Positions 57,720-64,000 of a DNA stretch of 64,000 nucleotides are shown in pieces. The DNA is from Candidula unifasciata. Lineage: Eukaryota; Mollusca; Gastropoda; Stylommatophora; Geomitridae. The stretch is from the NCBI GenBank assembly GCA_905116865.2, contig CAJHNH020002802.1, positions 126,001 to 190,000 of the forward strand. Reading direction: 5' to 3'. Numbering within the stretch: position 1 is the stretch's first letter; each line of letters opens with the position of its first letter. Made by a program: the position numbers and the translations under genes. The notes under the pieces are model-generated. The model saw nothing but the letters and a program-made list of their open reading frames with translations. It did no database searches and had not been told where the DNA came from.

Positions 57720-58780
57720 ACAAAAAAAAAAAAAAAGTAATAGGAGGGACAATTTCCCGTCTGTTTGTATTTGCTTCCTGAATTTTTTTATTTTTATTTC
57801 CTTGTCCCACTACTTCCTGTTTTGCTAGCCACTTTTCAATTACTTATTTCTGGATGTAATGTTTCAATCTTCAAATAAGTAGTTTTTGTTTCCTGTTTTC
57901 TAAAGTAGTGTCTGAGTGTTCGATTTTATTTTTGTGGCAGTAGTAGTAAAAGTGATAATTGCGGTGGTGGTAGTAGTAGTTCAGTAGCAGTAGCAGTATT
58001 AGTGAAGCATCAATACATGGGCATTCTTTCCCCTTCTTTATATGGATTTTATTTCTAGTAATGAGTTGTTTAACCTTGCCACTGTTTATCTGTAACACGT
58101 CCGGCTGTAGTAAATCTGGAGCTGGCCGTGATCTGTAACAAGTTTTTCCATCCTCATAGATAAGTTACAGTTTCGTTTAGCCTGTAAATGTTTTTCTTTG
58201 GATTTCATATTTGTTACACTCCAGCAAATAGTGCTCTATATTATAGTACTTCAGGCATAAATGGTTTGTTTCCTGTATATAAAGGCAACCCCACCCAAGT
58301 TGTAGTCTAAGTGATTTTCCATTACATGATGCTCAATGTTCATCTGTTTTCTGACTTCGTCTTTGAAGAGAATTTAATCACTTATAACAAAGTCTACCCT
58401 TCAGACTTTGGTAAAGATTAAAACATTGGTCACTAACTGTCTGTATCTACGGCTTTTTAGGGCGGTGTAGACATGCGACAGAAGGGGGGGGGGGGGGAGA
58501 GAGAAGGCGGCCGTGTGCCTGAAGTTTAAGGACAGCATGGTTGGTGCTGTCGCCACGGACTATGCAGGTTAGGATGTTTTTCTGTCGCGTGTCTCTACTC
58601 CGACCTGGTTAAGGTTTATTTTACTAAATATTTGTCCGCAGAATGTTTCTTATGCCTTCTCCTCGGGGTGTTTAAGAAACGTGCATTGGCTGGTCATTCG
58701 AGACAAAGATACGACGGTTTGTCTGGGCTTTTTAAATTTTTTTTTTTGTTGCAATTTTTTTGTTTTACATGCATCTATCT
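57720..58780. other. Intergenic, nothing recognised
   Basis: AT-rich with (GTAGTA)-type imperfect simple sequence at 57940-58000 and a G-run at 58485-58498. No gene found. Confidence 0.45.
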
Positions 58781-58787
58781 GGCAAAG

Positions 58788-59029
58788 GTCGGCTCTGTGG
58801 CTAAGTCGATGCGAACACTTCGCTTCGTAATGCCGGGATGCCAGGTTCGATCCCAGCTGCGGGCAATGCGCCTTGCGTTGGTTTCGACAGTGGTATCAAG
58901 AAAGCCGACCGTCCAGAAAGCAATGGCAAACTACTGGACGTAAATTTGCCTAGAGAAACCACACAACAGCCAGGGGCTGTTAGGGTTGGTTCTGCAACGT
59001 CCTCTAGAGGATACGCAACAACCTTTTTT
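58788..59029 (+). mobile_element. Family A tRNA-derived SINE, complete
   Basis: A box TGGCTAAGTCGATGCGAAC, B box GGTTCGATCCC, body as at 34473, 3' end ATACGCAACAACC plus T-run. Perfect 12-bp duplication TATCTGGCAAAG at 58776-58787 and 59030-59041. Confidence 0.92.
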
Positions 59030-59051
59030 TATCTGGCAAAGATGTCCTTTC

Positions 59052-59335
59052 CTCGTGTGGGTCCCGGGGTCCTGTTATAGGGAAAAACAAGAATAGACCC
59101 ACTGTCTACCTAGAAGCATGTCGTAAGAGTTGACTAGTTGAGAGCTTCCTTCGAAGTCGAAGTGCATGTGCCTGAGAGGTAAGGAACCAACAGTCTGCTT
59201 ACAAATTAGTCAGATCTGTCAAATGCACACCTCACAACCACGTTCTTGAACAGGACTGCCGCCCAGAAGTGGACGAACAACCAAAACTGTCCGCCAGAGT
59301 TAACAGCAGGTGAATGCGAGAAAGACAGGAAGAAA
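59052..59335 (+). mobile_element. Family C repeat, near full length
   Basis: CGTGTGGGTCCCGGGGTCCT, GAATAGACCCACTGTCTACC, GCTTCCTTCGAAGTCGAAGT, GGAACCAACAGTCTGCTTAC, GAAGTGGACGAACAACCAAA; tail weak (AAAGACAGGAAGAAA). It starts just after a family A SINE. Confidence 0.78.
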
Positions 59336-59339
59336 CATG

Positions 59340-60100
59340 TCCTAAAAAAATGAGAGATAAACAAAGATAGCTTGGGGTGTCTTGACTTATTTTAACTCAT
59401 ACAATTTCTAGCTCGCGTGTTGTATTCTAAACAAACATTTTAGCTTCTTCTTTTTCTTCTTCCTCGTTTGCGCTCATCCGAGAAATAATTGCGGTGTGCA
59501 TTCTCACAGCATAGCCTAAACAGGACGTAAACCAAGTTGGACGTATACCAAAGCTGACGTAAACAGAGGCATCACTGCCCCTAAAATATGCCTTTGAAGT
59601 GGAGAGTCACGTGGTAATCACGTCATTGGCCCAGGTCAAAAAGCCGGATGTGGTATCCGCTAAACCGTGATACACTTACAGCTTTCTCCACCCTCCCTTA
59701 TCTATGATGTGAAAGTATTTAAATCTCGAACCCGTCCTATCCCAAACAGTCGGGCTTAAAATAGTCAATGATCCCGTGTCTCCAAACAGAGTCTTAGCAG
59801 GCGGATCAAGGATACAGTGAATTAAGGATTTATGACATACATTTCCGTGAACGCACTGTATAAATACATTTGCAGTGTGTAACGCGGTGACTACACAAGT
59901 ATCACGTTGTTCAGATACTTACAGTGAAGGTAAATCAACATTTTGAATTATCTTTCGTTGTTTATAATCAACAAGTGTGGTGGTTAAGCTACGTAGATTG
60001 TTGCATTCACTCGTTACTGAAATATCTTTAATCTCGAAAGGTATATTGCCCGTCCATTAATCGTTTCTTAGCGACTTTGATCGTCTAGTCACTGTTACTT
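59340..60100. other. Intergenic, nothing recognised
   Basis: A short (TTC)n-like stretch at 59447-59470; otherwise unique-looking sequence without open frames. Confidence 0.45.
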
Positions 60101-60103
60101 TAA

Positions 60104-60454
60104 CTCCTTCAGTGCCAAAACACGTACTTGTTTGGGTCACCCTAGAAACAGCGGGTAGTTCTCGCTGTCTTAATTTTCTTGGCGTTCGGTTTCGTATCCT
60201 CGGGTCAGATTAGAACAAAGGGCAGACCTGCAGAATGGGCTCAGGTGTTTGTGATCCAGTCTGACATACACACTGTGGGAGCTGTACAGTCTTTATTTTA
60301 TGCATGTGGAAGCTACACGGAAAATTGTTGATTGTTGTTTTCCTTTGAGTCTGCTGATGAGGTCTTGTAGATGTTTACACAGTGTCTTAACATAAAAGGT
60401 AGATCTTGCTAGTAGAACTCCAAGCGTATGGTGAGTTGATCGGTACCGAAAGCG
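60104..60454. mobile_element. piggyBac-type MITE
   Basis: TTAA at 60100-60103 and 60455-60458. Ends CTCCTTCAGTGCC and GGTACCGAAAGCG are imperfect inverted repeats of the CCCTTT..GTGCC kind common in piggyBac-derived MITEs. 351 bp, non-coding. Confidence 0.7.
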
Positions 60455-60669
60455 TTAAATATGTGACCATTGTGGCGACTGTAATGAATTATAAGTAAGT
60501 TTGATCCGGTGTGCGAATGTGATGATCCAAGAACCGAATCAGAACAGTTCTTTTTCTTCGCTCATCTTAACAGTAACCGCTGGCACCATTGTGCGGGTTT
60601 ACAGCTAGGTTGCGATACCAGCGCCCTTCGGCCCAACACCTCCTATTTCAGCAAACATTTAGTCGCCTT

Positions 60670-60790
60670 TTACGACATGCTTGAAAAGGGGCGACTAATG
60701 GACGTAAAATTGCTTAGAAAAACCACACCAGGCAAAAAACGCTGGGGTTGGTTCTGTACCGTCCTGTAAAGGGTACGCAACTAACTAACT
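60670..60790 (+). mobile_element. Family A SINE 3' fragment
   Basis: ATGGACGTAAAATTGCTTAG, AAAAACCACACCAGGC, GGTTGGTTCTGTACCGTCCT, then TACGCAACTAACTAACTG. Confidence 0.7.
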
Positions 60791-60799
60791 GTAAAGGGG

Positions 60800-61540
60800 T
60801 AGTAGGTCTATCCCGCCGCCCCCTCCCTCAAGAAACCCGCACAGGTGAAGCATCTCGGTGGAAAACCGTGAAAGCTGCATAGATGTGCTTTATAGAAACA
60901 CGAAGAGGATTGAATTTACTTATATAGACAACCTCCGAGACTCGGCGCTTAAAGGAAGGGCAAGACCGGAGTATAATCAGAATGCTACTGACACCACTGG
61001 TGTTGGAATTCTGCGTTGGCTGCTGAAAAATGTGACGGAGCGCTTATGGTAATGCCCAGAGTCCTGTGATGTCGGTTCTTGAATCAGCTAAACTCAACAC
61101 CTTAGAGACATGTTTGGTAAGGTCAAGCAATATATTACTAGAAGTAAAGTTCAAACACAGAAGGGTAATGCCGATGTCATCGCTGAAGAAGTGTCTCTTT
61201 AAATAAACAGTGATCATCAACTGTTAAACTAAGGGCATACACAAATCCATTCTTTTACTAACACAATATTGGTAAGATTATCTAAATAGTCATAGTATAT
61301 TCCAATCACAACACAAAAAGATGTAAACAAAGCAATACTGGAAACAATAATACAATTTTTGTTGTCCTAAATAAATTAATGCACGATACATAAAATAACA
61401 AATGTATGCTTCGAAAGCTCAATGGCCACTTTATATCCCACTTTTAACCCTGGACAGGATTTGTGTGTTAATAAGTCTCCACAAGTTATTTTTAGGCCCT
61501 ACCCTGGCTTGTGCTGGGAGCCTTAAATAACACCGGGCCT
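60800..61540. other. Intergenic, nothing recognised
   Basis: No gene or known repeat. 60860-61060 has a short unassigned plus-strand frame. Confidence 0.4.
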
Positions 61541-61544
61541 TAAA

Positions 61545-61682
61545 TATGAGCTCACGACTGAACGGGGTTTCCGGGACCTCTCCACGTGGAAATTCTCATC
61601 CGCATGATGGCACTTTGTGTCACCGGCTGTTTATCGCTTGTTTGATGTCCTGGTGGGGTACAACTTACCTACCTACCTATGA
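61545..61682 (+). repeat. Dispersed repeat R with (CTAC)n tail
   Basis: GGGGTTTCCGGGACCTCTCC, ATGGCACTTTGTGTCACCGG, GTTTATCGCTTGTTTGATGT, CCTGGTGGGGTACAA, then CTTACCTACCTACCTA. Second copy at 63600-63726. Confidence 0.75.
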
Positions 61683-61775
61683 TTTGTGTGTCTTCTTCTT
61701 CTGTAATCCTTTTGTCCGAAAACTTATATGAGGAGGCCGGTAACCTTTATGAAAACTATCGTGCAATCCATATCT

Positions 61776-62097
61776 TCTCATGTACCAAACAGTTTTGTCT
61801 TAATTGTTAGTTAATCTTTCCTCTCATGTACCAAACAGTTTTGTCTTAATTGTTAGTTAATCTTTCCTCTCATGTACCAAACAGTTTTGTCTTCATTGTT
61901 AGTTAATCTTTCCTCTCATGTACCAAACAGTTTTGTCTTAATTGTTAGTTAATCTTTCCTCTCATGTACCAAACAGTTTTGTCTTCATTGTTAGTTAATC
62001 TTTCCTCTCATGTACCAAACAGTTTTGTCTTCATTGTTAGTTAATCTTTCCTCTCATGTACCAAACAGTTTTGTCTTCATTGTTAGTTAATCTTTCC
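61776..62097. repeat. 46-bp tandem repeat, 7 copies
   Basis: The unit is TCTCATGTACCAAACAGTTT plus TGTCTTAATTGTTAGTTAATCTTTCC split only by an A/C variant (CTTAATTG or CTTCATTG). The array borders the LINE remnant on its right. Confidence 0.95.
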
Positions 62098-62099
62098 TC

Positions 62100-62500
62100 T
62101 TGAGCCTAAGGTGTTGCATAGGCCAAAGGTCATAGCTCTCCATGTCTGGCGGTTCATTGCCACCTGGTTTAGGTCTTGGATGTTCCTTAGGCTCATGGTT
62201 GAGCCTTCCCTGATGGTTCTTCAGTCTCTCTTGGTCTTCACCGTTTTCTTTTTCCTTCCGGTGTCCATATGAGGGCTTGATGGGGAGTCTTGTCTTATCC
62301 ATTCTGAGTGCATGGTCGATGTAGTTCCAGCGGTGCGTTCTTATAAAATTGGATACATTATCTTGCTTGGCATCTTTTCTTATTTGTGTATTGGATCTGA
62401 AATCTGTTCAGTGGAGATTCAGAATTCTTCTAAGATAAAATGGGAAAACATTGTTTTCAAAATCCAGTCCCCAAATTCTCTGTTTCATCAAAATTTCATT
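62100..62500 (-). pseudogene. LINE ORF2 C-terminal remnant
   Basis: Minus strand: RRILNLH, SNTQIRKDAKQDNVSNFIRT, HRWNYIDHALRMDKTRLPIK, then in another frame EGSTMSLRNIQDLNQVAMNR and QTWRAMTFGLC. The order matches a LINE tail (GH-x-LRM, basic region, W-rich end). Confidence 0.75.
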
Positions 62501-62805
62501 ACTCAGTGTCCTGGACAGCCGTACAAAGGATGAACCATACCTAACCTTACAGTATGCGGATATTTATGCTTGTGACGACATATCACTCCAACACCGTAAC
62601 CGCGTCCACCAAACCGTGACAGAAGCATAGTAAGTTATTCGTTCTAGTCAGCAGAATCCTTGAGTAGGGTGTGTCACTCTGTATTTGTTTCTCATCTTCT
62701 ACCGGATGTGACTTTGCAGCCTGAAGCAACATCACAGAAGGATTTGCGTTTATATTTTTACACATTTAACGGGTTGCATTTAGAGATTTGTTCGGGGGTT
62801 TTTTC

Positions 62806-62819
62806 GGGGGGGGGGGGGG
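62806..62819. repeat. Poly-G tract
   Basis: 14 consecutive G. Confidence 0.8.
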
Positions 62820-62979
62820 TAGTTTTGGAGACATTTCACTATTTTGATACCAAGCAGATGCTATATTAACTCGCTCTATTCTAAGAATGTATTACTTGAA
62901 GTAATCAATGTTTATCCTGAAGAGTTTAAATAATATCGATATGCGACAGGAGAAGTTGAAGCGACAACTGAGACAGAGT

Positions 62980-63280
62980 GGTTGAGTTAGTTAGTTAACT
63001 GACAGATTATTCTCATTGCACATCAAACTATTCAGTCCATAATTGCTCAGATCCCCTCCTCTGTAAATCCCTCAATGTTAGGCATTTAATGACGCCAGTC
63101 CTGTGTTGGTTCTTTATTTCTCTCTGGCGTCCTGCATAGTGCTTTTGTCTGGCCCCACCCGTTTTAACATGCTATCCTTGTAATCTAGTCACGATTTCAT
63201 ATTCACAGTCATCACTTGGTTCTTGCAAACGTCTCACTTCTCGTAGAGAATTCCATGTGACATGTTATTTCATCTCATTT
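62980..63280 (-). mobile_element. LINE 3' fragment homologous to 23.64-24.1 kb
   Basis: GACGCCAGTCCTGTGTTGGT, CTGCATAGTGCTTTTGTCTG, CATCACTTGGTTCTTGCAA and CTTCTCGTAGAGAATTCC match the region just 3' of the RNase H remnant at 23.9-24.1 kb. Confidence 0.78.
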
Positions 63281-63599
63281 TTTGTCCAGTACAAGTGTTC
63301 CCGTAGCCAACAAAAGTGCTCTTTCGTTTTTCTCTTGCTCTGTGATTATTTCCTCTAACAACTTTCACATGTCTCGCTTACCGACATGTTATACTAATTT
63401 AAGTTTTGTGTCGATGCGACAGCTGGGCAGTGAGTACTTGTAACATGAGTGACGTAACCTGGGAGCAGGCCCGTCTGTATATAGAGAAGGCCATCCTCCT
63501 TTTAATTCAAGATTTGAAATAATCCAGTTTCGTCCTTTTTAGGACGAAAATATTTTTGTTATTTGAAGCACCATCCTATAGACAGGTCATAAATATGAC

Positions 63600-63726
63600 T
63601 AATTGTTTGAACGCGGTTTCTGGGACCTCTCCACGGCGATCCTCATCAACATGGTGGCACTTTGTGTCATCGGGTGTTTATCGCTTGTGTGATGTCCTGG
63701 CGGGGTAGAAAGTCAGTCAGTCAGTC
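63600..63726 (+). repeat. Dispersed repeat R with (AGTC)n tail
   Basis: Same body as 61545-61682 but the tail is AGTCAGTCAGTCAGTC. Confidence 0.75.
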
Positions 63727-64000
63727 CTTTTAATTTATGTCGAACAGTCTCCATTGTTGTTTATTATAGAGCCTAGATATTCAAAGTTTGTGACATTTTC
63801 AATTTTTTCATCATTTATTAATTTTTTTTTTTTTGGTGACAACCAGTTTTATCTGTGGACATTATTTTCGTGTTTTTTTTTTTTTTTTTTTTAATTAAAG
63901 AACAGATTTTGATCTTCACTGTGCTTTTTGACAGACAATATTAAATTTTCTATTCCCTTTACTCTGTTCGAAAGAAGGACTGTGTCATCTGCGTAGCGGA
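63727..64000 (-). pseudogene. LINE reverse-transcriptase palm remnant, cut by window edge
   Basis: On the minus strand from the edge: RYADDTVLLSNRVKGIENLI, LSVKKHSEDQNL, then after T-runs KIENVTNFEYLGSIINNNGD. The YADD box is intact in this fragment. The rest of the domain lies beyond 64000. Confidence 0.85.

Overview
This window is AT-rich animal nuclear DNA. It has GT-AG introns, long introns, no operons, tRNA-derived SINEs, many decayed LINE ends, cut-and-paste transposon remnants and an unusual load of minisatellites. The one cellular protein gene I can support is CNOT3 (CCR4-NOT subunit 3) on the minus strand, from the ATG at 46784 to the end of its penultimate coding exon at 224; the last exon lies beyond position 1. 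The repeat types suggest an invertebrate, most likely a mollusc (possibly a gastropod), but this is inference and I cannot name the species.

Layout. 1-46784 is CNOT3: 18 coding exons of 25-308 nt joined in frame (697 codons, or 706 with an alternative donor) encode the N-terminal Not3 coiled-coil domain, a Ser/Thr/Asn/Pro-rich linker and most of the C-terminal NOT box. More than 95% of the gene is intron. The introns hold a 194-bp hAT element resembling the SPIN family (2089-2282), a 3.2-kb piggyBac relic with TTAA on both sides (16879-20099), fold-back MITEs (38221-38458, 34962-35258), at least four SINE-like families, LINE 3' ends, and tandem arrays with units of 25, 26, 31, 37, 43/44, 52, 67, 78 and 291 bp. 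The largest is 79 units of 26 bp at 40756-42809.

46785-64000 is CNOT3 5' flank and an intergenic stretch. It has no intact gene that I recognise, but many reverse-transcriptase fragments (49250-49960, 53950-55045, 56950-57640, 62100-62500, 63730-64000), a Penelope-like element 3' part (55826-56341), a 351-bp piggyBac-type MITE (60104-60454), SINEs and a 46-bp array.

The long reading frames over the tandem arrays (for example the ~770-codon frames over 40.7-43.0 kb) are by-products of stop-free repeat units and are not annotated as genes. No bacterial genes, CRISPR or plasmid/phage features were seen. The most informative items are the complete CNOT3 exon map, the SPIN-like hAT with its nTCTAGAn target site, the visible origin of the 26-bp array inside a SINE-like repeat, the fold-back MITE whose loop is flipped between two copies, and nested insertions datable by their target-site duplications. 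I see no undescribed multi-gene system here.
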